A DNA stretch of 64,000 bases, from positions 124,001 to 188,000 of the forward strand of contig DASYPQ010000011.1 in assembly GCA_036006425.1 (NCBI GenBank). Reading direction: 5' to 3'. This document shows positions 56,704 to 64,000 of this stretch, piece after piece. Source of the DNA: DASYPQ01 sp036006425. GTDB taxonomy: Bacteria > Planctomycetota > UBA1135 > GCA-002686595. The notes beneath the pieces are model-generated. The model saw nothing but the letters and a program-made list of their open reading frames with translations. It made no database searches and was not told where the DNA came from. The position numbers and the translations under genes were made by a program. Position 1 is the stretch's first letter, and each line of letters opens with the position of its first letter.

Positions 56704-58227
56704 ATGTCCTCGCGTGCACGGGCCGTCGCCGTCCCGTGCACGGCGTGTTTCTGCCTCCTCGCGGGCTGCGCCGCGAGCCCGCCTCAGGTCACTCCACAGT
56801 CGGCAGTACAGTCGGCAGTATCGACGCCGCGCGTCCTCCCGCCCGCGACCAAGGAGCCAGCCGGCCCCGACCCCGCGGACCTGTGGGCGGAGATCGCGGG
56901 TGCGCTCCCTCCGCCGGAAGGCGAATCCGGATTCGGCTCGGACAAGAGCTACTGGATCCCGGCGGCGGAGATCCTCACCTACCAGGCGCTCCTGAATTTC
57001 TACGACCGCAACGCGCTCGACGCGCGCGTCTACGGGTCGGACCGTGAGTCGATCGATCGCAATCTGCGCAGCGGTTGGGTGATCGACCAGGATCCGTTCT
57101 CGGTCAATCAGTTGGCGCACCCCTACTCGGGATCGCTCTACCACGGCTTCGCGCGTTCTGCGGGACTCAACTACTGGGAGTCGCTCGGGTACACCTTCGC
57201 GGCCAGCGCCGTCTGGGAAGTCGCGGGCGAGACGACTCCGCCCTCGCTCAACGACCAGATCGCGACGGGCATCGGCGGCAGCTTCCTGGGCGAGGCGATG
57301 TTCCGCACGGCGAACTGGATCCTCGAGCGCGGCGGCGAGAGGCCGGGCTTCGGTCGCGAGCTCGGCGCGGCGTTCATGTCTCCGCCGACCACCGTGAACC
57401 GGCACCTCTTCGGTTCGCGCTTCCAGCACCTGTACACGTCGGACGGCGCGGACGTCACGACGCGCGCGGAAGTCGGCGCGAAAGTCACGCGGCTCGACTC
57501 GCGCAGCAGGGCGGAGACGGAAACTGACACGCAGGGTCTGGGTCGGTTCCTGGTCGAGTACGGGCGTCCCGGGAAGGTCGACTACCACTACGACCATCCG
57601 TTCGACTACTTCACGCTGGACTTCGCGGGGCAGACGGACACCGAGAACCACGTCGATCACCTGGACGCCCGCGGCCTGCTGTGGGGCACGGACTACAAGA
57701 CGGCCGCGGAGTTCGACGGCATCTGGGGTCTCTACGGGAATTACACCTATCTCTCGCCCGGCGTGTTCCGTCTCGCGACCACCGCGCTCTCCGTCGGCAC
57801 GACGGCGCAGGATCGCATGTCCGATTCGGTGACGATGCAGGGAAGCATCCTCGGGGGCGTCGGATTCGGCGCCGCGGGGACGATCGCGAGCGACCAGAGC
57901 GACCGCGACTACCACTACGGCCTCTCTCCGCAGGCGCTCCTCGACCTGCGCTGGATCTTCGGTGACAAGGCGATGGTGCAGCTCACCGGACGCGACTTCG
58001 AGATCGGCGGGAGCGGCTACAACCACAACGGCGGACGGGAGAACGTCTTCGCGGCGGAGGCCGGGCTGACGCTGCGCGTGTGGGGACCGCACGCCCTGAG
58101 CCTCCTGTGCGTCGGCACATGGCGGGACGCCTCCTACATGGGAGCGGACGAGCAGCAGCAGTCGAGCGAGAGCCTCGCGCTCGTCTACACGTTCCTCGGC
58201 GGGACGCGCCTGGGAGCAGTGCGGTAG
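56704..58227 (+). CDS. DUF3943-type outer-membrane lipoprotein
   Basis: A 507-residue lipoprotein (signal ending LLAGC) with a Pro/Ala-rich linker to about residue 60. The block DPFSVNQLAHPYSGSLYHGF followed by ARSAGLNYWESLGYTFAASA is the hallmark of DUF3943. The second half consists of alternating beta strands (YHYDHPFDYFTLDFAGQTD, WGLYGNYTYLSPGVFRLATT, ALVYTFLGGTRL), as expected of an outer-membrane barrel. Function unknown. The ATG at 56704 has GGGAG upstream. It converges with the PAP2 phosphatase gene, 18 bases apart. Confidence 0.82.
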   Translation: MSSRARAVAVPCTACFCLLAGCAASPPQVTPQSAVQSAVSTPRVLPPATKEPAGPDPADLWAEIAGALPPPEGESGFGSDKSYWIPAAEILTYQALLNFYDRNALDARVYGSDRESIDRNLRSGWVIDQDPFSVNQLAHPYSGSLYHGFARSAGLNYWESLGYTFAASAVWEVAGETTPPSLNDQIATGIGGSFLGEAMFRTANWILERGGERPGFGRELGAAFMSPPTTVNRHLFGSRFQHLYTSDGADVTTRAEVGAKVTRLDSRSRAETETDTQGLGRFLVEYGRPGKVDYHYDHPFDYFTLDFAGQTDTENHVDHLDARGLLWGTDYKTAAEFDGIWGLYGNYTYLSPGVFRLATTALSVGTTAQDRMSDSVTMQGSILGGVGFGAAGTIASDQSDRDYHYGLSPQALLDLRWIFGDKAMVQLTGRDFEIGGSGYNHNGGRENVFAAEAGLTLRVWGPHALSLLCVGTWRDASYMGADEQQQSSESLALVYTFLGGTRLGAVR

Positions 58228-58245
58228 GGGAGTCGATCCCGAGGA

Positions 58246-59034
58246 TCAGATCCCGATCGTGATCCCGAACGCGGGGCGGCCGTCGACCACGTCCATCGAC
58301 GGGCTCCACGCGATGCCCTTCTGCTTGCCCTCGAACACCGTCGGTCGCGTCGGGTCGTCGCTCTTGAAGTGCGCGTCCCACACGAGGTTCGTCCAGAGGA
58401 CGCCGATGAGCGCCCCGCACGTGACGTCCGAGGCCCAGTGGTGACTGATCCGGACGCGTTCCCACGCGTTGAAGAGAGCTGGCATGTAGAGCAAGGCGTC
58501 GACGGCGTGGAAGCTGGTGTCGGCGGGATCGTGGACGTCGCGGACGATCAGCGTCGTCGCCGCGAATGCCCACGACGTGTGCCCCGACGGGAACGAAGTG
58601 TCGTCCTTCTCGTCCGGCCGTTCACGCTGCACGGTGCGGGCCAACAGCTGCTGGATCGCCACGACTCCGCCGAGCGATTCCGCGACGACCTCAAAGTTCT
58701 CGCTGTCGCCGCCGGCCCACTTCAATCCGCCGACGAGCACCGGAATCGAAGGGAGGAAGATCTGGAGCCCGTCGGCGCTGGTCTTGGTCGTCGAATCGAG
58801 ATTCCCTCTGCCGTAGTGCGCGAAGATCTCGTCGTCGTAGTAGAAGCTCAGCGGGATCGTGGCGAGCAGTGTGGCCTCGGGCACGAGCCGGGACGGGTTC
58901 TGGACCTGCTCGGTGAAGGCGCCACCCCAGACGTCGCCGGCGAAGTGGTTCGTCCAGCGCGGCGAAGAGCATCCGCTGAACCAGGCGATGGCGAGCGCGA
59001 GAACGAACGGGAGCGAGCGGCAAGGGTTTCGCAT
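58246..59034 (-). CDS. PAP2-family phosphatase lipoprotein
   Basis: A 262-residue lipoprotein (lipobox FSGC) with the phosphatidic-acid phosphatase type 2 signature: RTVQRERP (motif 1), SFPSGHTSWAF (motif 2 with catalytic His) and RISHHWASD (motif 3). These residues form the active site that removes phosphate from lipids such as undecaprenyl diphosphate or lipid A. A lipid-anchored PAP2 protein with few membrane helices is a known variant. AAGCTA upstream, read as TAGCTT on the reverse strand, could be a -10 box giving a three-base leader. Confidence 0.87.
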   Translation of the reverse strand: MRNPCRSLPFVLALAIAWFSGCSSPRWTNHFAGDVWGGAFTEQVQNPSRLVPEATLLATIPLSFYYDDEIFAHYGRGNLDSTTKTSADGLQIFLPSIPVLVGGLKWAGGDSENFEVVAESLGGVVAIQQLLARTVQRERPDEKDDTSFPSGHTSWAFAATTLIVRDVHDPADTSFHAVDALLYMPALFNAWERVRISHHWASDVTCGALIGVLWTNLVWDAHFKSDDPTRPTVFEGKQKGIAWSPSMDVVDGRPAFGITIGI

Positions 59035-59100
59035 TGTGCCGGAAAGCTAGACTCCGGATCGCTCTCCCCACGCTGAAAGGAAAGTCATATCTCAACGCCC

Positions 59101-59106
59101 TATCAT
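59101..59106 (+). promoter_or_regulatory. -10-like TATCAT with exact leaderless spacing
   Basis: TATCAT ends seven bases before the A of ATG 59113, so transcription from it would begin on the start codon. There is no Shine-Dalgarno sequence in between. One mismatch to the -10 consensus; no clear -35 box. Confidence 0.45.
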
Positions 59107-59112
59107 CCCTCG

Positions 59113-60588
59113 ATGGAACGAACGCAGGTGCAGAGCAGGAATCGCCTCGAGGTCATCGCGCGGCGGGCCATGATCCAGCGCGGCCTGCTGCCGGACTTCT
59201 CTCCTCCCATCCTCGCGGCGATGCAGGCGCTCGCCCACGCCGCGGTCGAGTCGGGGCCGGCGATCCGCGACCTCCGCGACCGGCTCTGGGCGTCGATCGA
59301 CAACGACGACTCCCGCGACCTCGATCAGCTGACGGTCGCGGAGCCGATGCCGGGCGGGCTGGTCAAGATCCTCGTCGCGATCGCGGACGTCGACGCGATG
59401 GTGCAGCAGCGCTCGCCGACGGACGATCACGCGCGCACGAACACGACCTCCGTGTACACGGCCGCGGGGATCTTTCCGATGCTCCCGGAGAGGCTGTCCA
59501 CCGATCTCACGTCGCTCGTCGAAGGCGAGCCGCGTCTCGCGATCGTCATCGAGTTCGTCGTCGTCGCCGACGGCACCGTCGCGGCGTCGGACGTCTACCG
59601 CGCGACGGTCCTGAATCGCGCGAAGCTCGCCTACAACAGCGTCGCCGCGTGGCTCGAAGGCACCGGCCCCGCGCCGGCGCGGCTCGCCGCGGTGCACGGT
59701 CTCGAGGAGCAGCTGCGCGTCCAGGATCGCGTGGCGCAGTCGCTGAAAGAGCTCCGCCACCAGCGCGGCGCGCTCAGCCTCGAGACGCTCGAGGCGCGCG
59801 CGGTGTTCGACGGGGACGTGCTCTCCGATCTGCGGCCCGACGAGAAGAACCGCGCGAAGGAGCTGATCGAGGACTTCATGATCGCGGCGAACGGCGTCAC
59901 GGCGGAGTACCTCGCCCGCAAGAAGTTCCCCGCGATCCGCCGCGTCCTGCGTTCCCCCGCACGCTGGGGACGGATCGTCGATCTCGCGGCGGAGCTCGGC
60001 GGCAAGCTGCCGCCGGAGCCCGACGCGCGCGCTCTCGAGGCTTTCCTCGGGCAGTGCCGCACGAAGCAGCCCGATCGCTTCCCCGACATCTCGCTCTCGA
60101 TCGTCAAGCTGCTCGGATCGGGCGAGTACGCCCTCGAGCTGCCCGGCCAGAAGATCGAGGGCCACTTCGGTCTCGCGGTGAAGGACTACACGCACTCGAC
60201 GGCTCCGAACCGGCGGTTCCCGGATCTCGTGACGCAGCGCCTCCTGAAAGCCGCGCTCGCGGGACGGCCCGTGCCGTACGGCGACGGGGAGCTCGAGGCG
60301 CTCGCGCGACACTGCACGGAGCAGGAGGACAACGCCGCGAAGGTGGAGCGCCAGGTGCGCAAGTCCGCCGCGGCCCTCCTGCTCGCTCCGCGGATCCATG
60401 AGCGCTTCGATGCGATCGTCACCGGTGCGTCCGAGAAGGGGACGTTCGTGCGGATCTCCCATCCGAGCGCGGAGGGAATGGTGGTGCGGGGAAGCGAAGG
60501 CCTCGACGTCGGCGATCGAGGTCCGGTCGAGCTCGTCCACACCGACGTCGAGCGCGGCTTCGTTGATTTCGCGTGGCTGCGGTATTGA
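59113..60588 (+). CDS. RNB-domain exoribonuclease (short RNase II-like)
   Basis: A 491-residue member of the RNase II/R family. The catalytic segment reads SIDNDDSRDLDQ, keeping the acidic series of the RNB active site. VKDYTHSTAPNRRFPDLVTQ corresponds to the TSPIRRYPDL signature with variation. There are no N-terminal cold-shock domains, and only a short OB-like C-terminus remains (RFDAIVTGASEKGTFVRI, EGMVVRGSEGLDVG). The RNB core is complete, so an enzyme is likely, but RNA channelling must differ from RNase II. It is the second RNB gene of the window and diverges from the PAP2 gene, 78 bases away. Confidence 0.88.
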   Translation: MERTQVQSRNRLEVIARRAMIQRGLLPDFSPPILAAMQALAHAAVESGPAIRDLRDRLWASIDNDDSRDLDQLTVAEPMPGGLVKILVAIADVDAMVQQRSPTDDHARTNTTSVYTAAGIFPMLPERLSTDLTSLVEGEPRLAIVIEFVVVADGTVAASDVYRATVLNRAKLAYNSVAAWLEGTGPAPARLAAVHGLEEQLRVQDRVAQSLKELRHQRGALSLETLEARAVFDGDVLSDLRPDEKNRAKELIEDFMIAANGVTAEYLARKKFPAIRRVLRSPARWGRIVDLAAELGGKLPPEPDARALEAFLGQCRTKQPDRFPDISLSIVKLLGSGEYALELPGQKIEGHFGLAVKDYTHSTAPNRRFPDLVTQRLLKAALAGRPVPYGDGELEALARHCTEQEDNAAKVERQVRKSAAALLLAPRIHERFDAIVTGASEKGTFVRISHPSAEGMVVRGSEGLDVGDRGPVELVHTDVERGFVDFAWLRY

Positions 60589-60759
60589 GCGGCGGCAGAA
60601 AGTACAAGGCCGCGCGCATTCTGTAGATCCGCGCGCGTCGCAGGCGCTGCGCACGTCGATTCCGGACCGCGGGAGTGCGGCATCCGGTTTGCCAACACCG
60701 ACGCGGAACCCGAGTCACCGGAGCCCGACGTCCGCGTCGAGGCAGATTGGAGAGCCACC

Positions 60760-61251
60760 ATGGCATCGATCGAGCAGAGCATCGACGTCGACGTCCCCGT
60801 GCGGACGGCCTACGACCAGTGGACACAGTTCGAGGAATTCCCCGCGTTCATGGAGGGCGTGAAGGAGGTCCGCCAGCTGGACGACAAGCACCTCCACTGG
60901 CGCGCCGAGGTCCTCGGGAAGGACGTCGAATGGACGGCCGACATCGTCCAGCAGATCCCGGACGAGCGCATCACCTGGCGCAGCACGTCGGGCGCGAAGA
61001 ACGGCGGCACGATCACCTTTGTTCCGCAGGGAGCCGCGAAGACGAAGGTTCAATTGCGCATCGAGTACGAGCCCGAGGGTGCCGCGGAATCGACGGCGAG
61101 CGCGATCGGACTGGTCTCGCAGCGGGTCGCCGGGGACCTCGCGCGCTTCAAGGACTTCATCGAGAAGCGCGGTCGCGCCACGGGAGAATGGCGCGGGGAG
61201 ATCCACGGCCAGGACGTCACACGCAAGGCGTCGAAGCTTTCCGGGATGTGA
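60760..61251 (+). CDS. SRPBCC-fold (polyketide cyclase/dehydrase-like) protein
   Basis: A 163-residue START-like protein. The opening SIEQSIDVDVPVRTAYDQWT and FEEFPAFMEGVKEVRQLDD, then HWRAEVLGKDVEWTADIVQQ and IPDERITWRSTSGAKNGGTI, are typical of the SRPBCC cyclase/dehydrase family that encloses a hydrophobic ligand. Full length, cytoplasmic. GGAGAG precedes the ATG. Members of this subgroup are common in stress-type clusters in soil bacteria. Ligand unknown. Confidence 0.9.
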   Translation: MASIEQSIDVDVPVRTAYDQWTQFEEFPAFMEGVKEVRQLDDKHLHWRAEVLGKDVEWTADIVQQIPDERITWRSTSGAKNGGTITFVPQGAAKTKVQLRIEYEPEGAAESTASAIGLVSQRVAGDLARFKDFIEKRGRATGEWRGEIHGQDVTRKASKLSGM

Positions 61252-61276
61252 GCCGAGCCCGTCCGGGCAGAAGCCC

Positions 61277-61282
61277 TACAAT
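61277..61282 (+). promoter_or_regulatory. -10-like hexamer TACAAT upstream of the sulfatase-fold gene
   Basis: TACAAT (one mismatch to consensus) would start a transcript near 61289, 26 bases before the ATG. No convincing -35 box. A short GAGGAG lies just downstream of it but is too far from the ATG to be the ribosome site. Confidence 0.35.
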
Positions 61283-61314
61283 GAGGAGCGCGCGCGCCCC
61301 GCGGGCGTCGCTCC

Positions 61315-62712
61315 ATGACGTCGACTTCACGCACGCTCGGATTCCTGCTGCTTTTCGCGTCATGCAGCCGCGCACCGGCGCCGCCCGCGTCGGCTGAGCG
61401 ACCGAACCTGATCGTCATCTCGATCGACACGCTGAATCGCAGCGCACTCCGTTGCTTCGAACCGCGCGCGGCGCCTCTGCCGTTCCTCGACGCGTTCGCG
61501 GCGGAGTCGGTGCGCTTCGTGCACGCGATCACGCCCGCGTCGTGGACGCTCCCCGCGCACGCCTCGCTCTTCACCGGCGTCTATCCGAACGGCCACGGAG
61601 CGACGGATCCGCGCGTGCAGATGTCGAAGAACGTGGCGACGCTCGCGGGCCAACTCGCCTCCGAGTACGACACCGCCGCCTTCGCGCGCTCGGTCTACCT
61701 CGATCCGGGCTACGGGCTCGACCGTGGATTCGCGAAGTACGACTACGTCCCGGAGCCCGAGGACAAGCCGGCCGCCGCGTCGAGCGGCAGCGATCCGGTC
61801 TTCGCCGCCGCCTCCGAGTTCGTGTCGACTCGGTCCCCGGGCGGGCGGCCGCTCTTCCTCTTCCTCCAGGCCTTCTCGGTCCACAACTACTACCAGCAGA
61901 CCGTGCTCCCCGACGACGTTCCGGGCGACGACGCCGTCCTCCGCCGGAACATCGACTGGCTGACGGGAGAGAAGCCCTGCCCCCCGGAGGCGTGGGCCGC
62001 GCTCGCGAGGAAGTACGCGGAGCGCGTCGACCAGATGAGCCGCGACTTCGAGGCCTTCGCCGCGGCTCTCAAGCGCGCGCACCTGTGGGACACGTCCGTC
62101 ATCGTGTTCCTCTCCGACCACGGCGAGGGGTTCGAGCCGGAGCTCGGGCGGATCCATCACGGCGGCCAACTCCACGCGGACGTGATCTCGATCCCCCTGC
62201 TCGTCCACCTCCCCGGAACTCCAGGCCGCGACGAGACGACGCCCGCTTCGCTCATCGACGTGATGCCGACCCTCCTCGCGCTCGCGCACCTGAAACCTCC
62301 TCCGGGCCTCGACGGAGTCTCGCTCGTCCCGATTCTCCGGGAGGGACACCCGTCGGTCGCGCCGCGGACGCTGTACGCGATGGAGCACGCGTACTGGTGG
62401 GAGAACGGACGGCGCGGACTCGTCGAGAACGTCGCCGCATCCCCGCTCGCGGCCGTGGCGGTGCGCGGAGACCTCTGGGGCATCCGAGGCAGCGGCCAGT
62501 CGAAGCCGACCGACCTCAAACTCGCCGAGGGCGAGCTCTTGTACGACCTGCTCCGCGATCCGGACCAGCACAGTCCGCTGTCCGACCCGCAGGCTCTCGC
62601 CGCGTTCGACAAGTCGATCGGTGCGTCGCCCGACGGGCGCGTGTCGGCGCGCCAGCGACCGAACGCGCCGGCGATCGAGGAGCAGCTGAAGCGGCTCGGC
62701 TATACGCGCTAA
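61315..62712 (+). CDS. Sulfatase-fold (alkaline phosphatase superfamily) lipoprotein without the formylglycine motif
   Basis: A 465-residue lipoprotein (signal ending LFASC) of the alkaline-phosphatase/sulfatase superfamily. Metal-site blocks are PNLIVISIDTLN at the start and FLSDHGEGF with a following His later (RIHHGGQLH). The nucleophile region reads ASWTLPAHASLFTGVYPNGH. True type I sulfatases have C/S-x-P-x-R there; here no such motif exists, and the S/T-W-T-LP-H form is seen in sulfatase-like hydrolases and phosphotransferases. So the chemistry may be phosphoester or phospho-transfer. Its stop overlaps the convergent CDGSH gene by four bases. Confidence 0.85.
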   Translation: MTSTSRTLGFLLLFASCSRAPAPPASAERPNLIVISIDTLNRSALRCFEPRAAPLPFLDAFAAESVRFVHAITPASWTLPAHASLFTGVYPNGHGATDPRVQMSKNVATLAGQLASEYDTAAFARSVYLDPGYGLDRGFAKYDYVPEPEDKPAAASSGSDPVFAAASEFVSTRSPGGRPLFLFLQAFSVHNYYQQTVLPDDVPGDDAVLRRNIDWLTGEKPCPPEAWAALARKYAERVDQMSRDFEAFAAALKRAHLWDTSVIVFLSDHGEGFEPELGRIHHGGQLHADVISIPLLVHLPGTPGRDETTPASLIDVMPTLLALAHLKPPPGLDGVSLVPILREGHPSVAPRTLYAMEHAYWWENGRRGLVENVAASPLAAVAVRGDLWGIRGSGQSKPTDLKLAEGELLYDLLRDPDQHSPLSDPQALAAFDKSIGASPDGRVSARQRPNAPAIEEQLKRLGYTR

Positions 62713-63401
62713 TCCGAGTCCTTGAACCGGATCGACGCGTGCGAGCCGTCGCAGAACGGCTTGTTGTTCGACGCCCCGCAACGACACAGCGCGACGCGGT
62801 TGCGGACCTCGTAGGCGCGGCCGTCCGCGCCGACGACGGGGATGCCGCCGCGGATCCAGAGCGGGCCGCTGATCTCCTGAGCAGTGTCCTGGACGAGCCC
62901 GATCGAGGGCTCGAACTTCGGCTCGATCGCCTTGCCCGTCGCGCGATCCTTCGCGACGAGGCGCCCGCCCGGGCAGTGGCCGGCTTCGTGGTCGACGAGC
63001 TTCGCGGCGCGCGGCTGGTCGCTCTTCAGCACGAGGTTCCACACCTGGCCGGCCGGGTCGCAGAATCGCGCGAACGCGCACAGCCTCTCCGCGTCCTCCA
63101 GGACCCGGGTCGGTCCCTCGATGCGCTCCGCCTGGGCCTCGTAGGGGTCACGGGTGGCGGTCTCGGTCCCGTCGAAGCGCACGCGCGTGTGCGTCCCGTC
63201 GCAGAACGGCTTCTTGGCCGACTTGCCGCAGCGACAGAGCGCGTAGGAGTCCGGGTGGGGCCGGGCCTCGCCCTCGCGCCACTCGATCGACTCGCCGTCC
63301 GCGTTCGTGACGATGTGCTGGTCGGCGACCGGCACCCCGCCTTCGACGAGATAGGGGCCATTCTTCGAGACGGTGATCTTCGCGGCGTTCGGCTTCGTCA
63401 C
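62709..63401 (-). CDS. Iron-sulfur protein with two CDGSH domains and a divergent 4Fe-4S-like region
   Basis: A 230-residue protein starting at GTG 63401, with GGAGG nine bases upstream. It has two CDGSH-type 2Fe-2S motifs: CRCGKSAKKPFCDGTH (about residues 56-71) and CRCGASNNKPFCDGSH (about 206-221). Each supplies three Cys and one His. Between them lies a segment with further cysteines (RLCAFARFCDPAGQVWNL and HCPGGRLVAKD) that resembles the Fer4_19-type domain often fused to CDGSH proteins. It is probably an electron-transfer or cluster-carrier protein in the cytoplasm. It converges with the sulfatase-fold gene. Confidence 0.9.
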   Translation of the reverse strand: MTKPNAAKITVSKNGPYLVEGGVPVADQHIVTNADGESIEWREGEARPHPDSYALCRCGKSAKKPFCDGTHTRVRFDGTETATRDPYEAQAERIEGPTRVLEDAERLCAFARFCDPAGQVWNLVLKSDQPRAAKLVDHEAGHCPGGRLVAKDRATGKAIEPKFEPSIGLVQDTAQEISGPLWIRGGIPVVGADGRAYEVRNRVALCRCGASNNKPFCDGSHASIRFKDSD

Positions 63402-63581
63402 GGCTCGGTCCTCCACGGGCTGGGGTTCGGCGGGAGACTCCCACGATACAGCCGATCGTCGTCCACGGCGGAACGGCCGCAAACTGGGAACACCGTCTCC
63501 GGTGCAGATCGTCCAGATTTTTTCGACGTCGAGTTCGCGCCCCCCCTCGGATTCCGGTTGCGAAAACCAGGAGACAATCGG

Positions 63582-64000
63582 ATGTGCCCCACGCTCTGCC
63601 GACCCGTTCCCGTCACCGGCGACCCCCAGTTCCGTTATCTCGCGGGAGGCGACGGCATCGCCGTCTGGGTCTGGCCCGATCCCGCGGATGCGAACGCGCT
63701 GCGGGTCTGGGTGGTCGAGGACGGCGGCCGCCTCCGGTACTCCTCGGACCACGGCTCGAACTGGCTCTACCAGAAGACCCCGGCGCTCGCGGCCCAGAAG
63801 CTCCTCGACGTCTTCTTCCTCCCCGACGGCGAGACGGGTTGGGCCTGCGGCCTCGGCGGGAGGCTGCTCCACACGACCGACCACGGGAACACGTGGACCT
63901 TCGCGAACCCCGCGGCGACGACGATCTTCGACGGCTTCGGCAACCCCGCGGTGCTCTGGTCCGCCCGGTACCTCGATCCGCAGTTCGGCTTCCTCACCGG
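63582..64000 (+). CDS. Ycf48/BNR-like beta-propeller protein (3' end cut off)
   Basis: The first 139 residues of a propeller protein continue past the window. Blade motifs are VWVVEDGGRLRYSSDHGSNW, GETGWACGLGGRLLHTTDHG and NTW, the Asp-box pattern (S-x-D-x-G-x-x-W) of BNR/Ycf48-like photosystem-assembly-factor relatives. No signal peptide is seen at this N-terminus (MCPTLCRPVPVTGDP), which is odd for the family. AGGAG lies eight bases before the ATG. It diverges from the CDGSH gene across 180 bases. Confidence 0.78.
   Translation, partial: MCPTLCRPVPVTGDPQFRYLAGGDGIAVWVWPDPADANALRVWVVEDGGRLRYSSDHGSNWLYQKTPALAAQKLLDVFFLPDGETGWACGLGGRLLHTTDHGNTWTFANPAATTIFDGFGNPAVLWSARYLDPQFGFLT

Noticed and set aside
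61315..62712. Canonical type I sulfatase
   Set aside because: Although fold motifs are present, no C/S-x-P-x-R formylglycine sequence is found near the expected position, so sulfatase activity is not claimed.
1..64000. Insertion sequences, transposases, phage genes, tRNA or rRNA genes
   Set aside because: No DDE transposase, integrase, phage structural motif, cloverleaf with a GTTCGANTC loop, or rRNA stretch was recognised on either strand.

Overview
The window is GC-rich (about two thirds G+C), densely coded bacterial DNA with no rRNA, tRNA, CRISPR array, insertion sequence or prophage that I could recognise. The best guess for the source is a member of the Planctomycetota or a neighbouring deep lineage. 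The reasons are several secreted proteins ending in a cysteine-rich CFGDG...CPC...GC..NS domain, long RCC1 and SBBP-type propellers, a TolB-like propeller fused to a squalene-cyclase-like toroid, many lipoproteins, and few strong Shine-Dalgarno sites. The assignment is inference from protein style, not from a marker gene.

Layout. 0-5 kb: a truncated zinc metalloprotease gene with a partner gene, a double-thioredoxin protein, a 51-residue heptad-repeat microprotein, a MshEN-like protein, lipoprotein MsrB and an SGNH hydrolase. 5-9 kb: a reverse-strand operon of nitronate monooxygenase, acyltransferase-3 and an RNase R-like enzyme. 9-12.5 kb: a YncE-like propeller, a zinc-ribbon membrane protein, a small lipoprotein and a Tat-exported aldo/keto reductase. 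12.5-19.5 kb: a 1011-residue TPR protein coupled to a 1154-residue membrane fusion protein. 19.5-21.6 kb: a TetR / plasmanylethanolamine desaturase-like (CarF/PEDS1) / DUF72 operon with a near-consensus promoter and an operator-like palindrome. 21.6-25.4 kb: hydrolase, hemerythrin, hybrid histidine kinase and response regulator, closely packed. 25.4-32.3 kb: a dihaem cytochrome, an unknown lipoprotein, DAHP synthase / methyltransferase / CmoA, two coupled small genes and an RRM protein. 32.4-40.9 kb: one huge gene for a cyclic beta-1,2-glucan synthase. 41-43.2 kb: an outer-membrane barrel lipoprotein and two response regulators without a kinase.

43.2-52.4 kb is the most unusual part. It holds a sugar transferase with a degenerate GGDEF-like N-terminus, a 79-residue protein with an APEIDP-type sorting tail translationally coupled to a 13-repeat RCC1 protein, and three secreted proteins sharing one C-terminal cysteine-rich domain. 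Two 161-base dispersed elements lie beside these genes. They have identical length, collinear conserved boxes, a long terminal inverted repeat, and base changes that preserve pairing. This looks like a cell-surface module accompanied by an apparently undescribed structured RNA or MITE-like element.

52.4-64 kb: small zinc/cysteine and winged-helix proteins, a cytochrome c peroxidase followed by a 16-bp-stem terminator, a run of small stress-type proteins (glycine-zipper, BON, DUF6496, ferritin-like), a DUF3943 protein, a PAP2 phosphatase, a second RNB-domain ribonuclease, an SRPBCC protein, a sulfatase-fold enzyme, a double-CDGSH protein and a truncated Ycf48-like propeller. Several genes carry a -10-like hexamer placed so that the transcript would start at or within a few bases of the ATG, suggesting that leaderless mRNAs are common in this genome.
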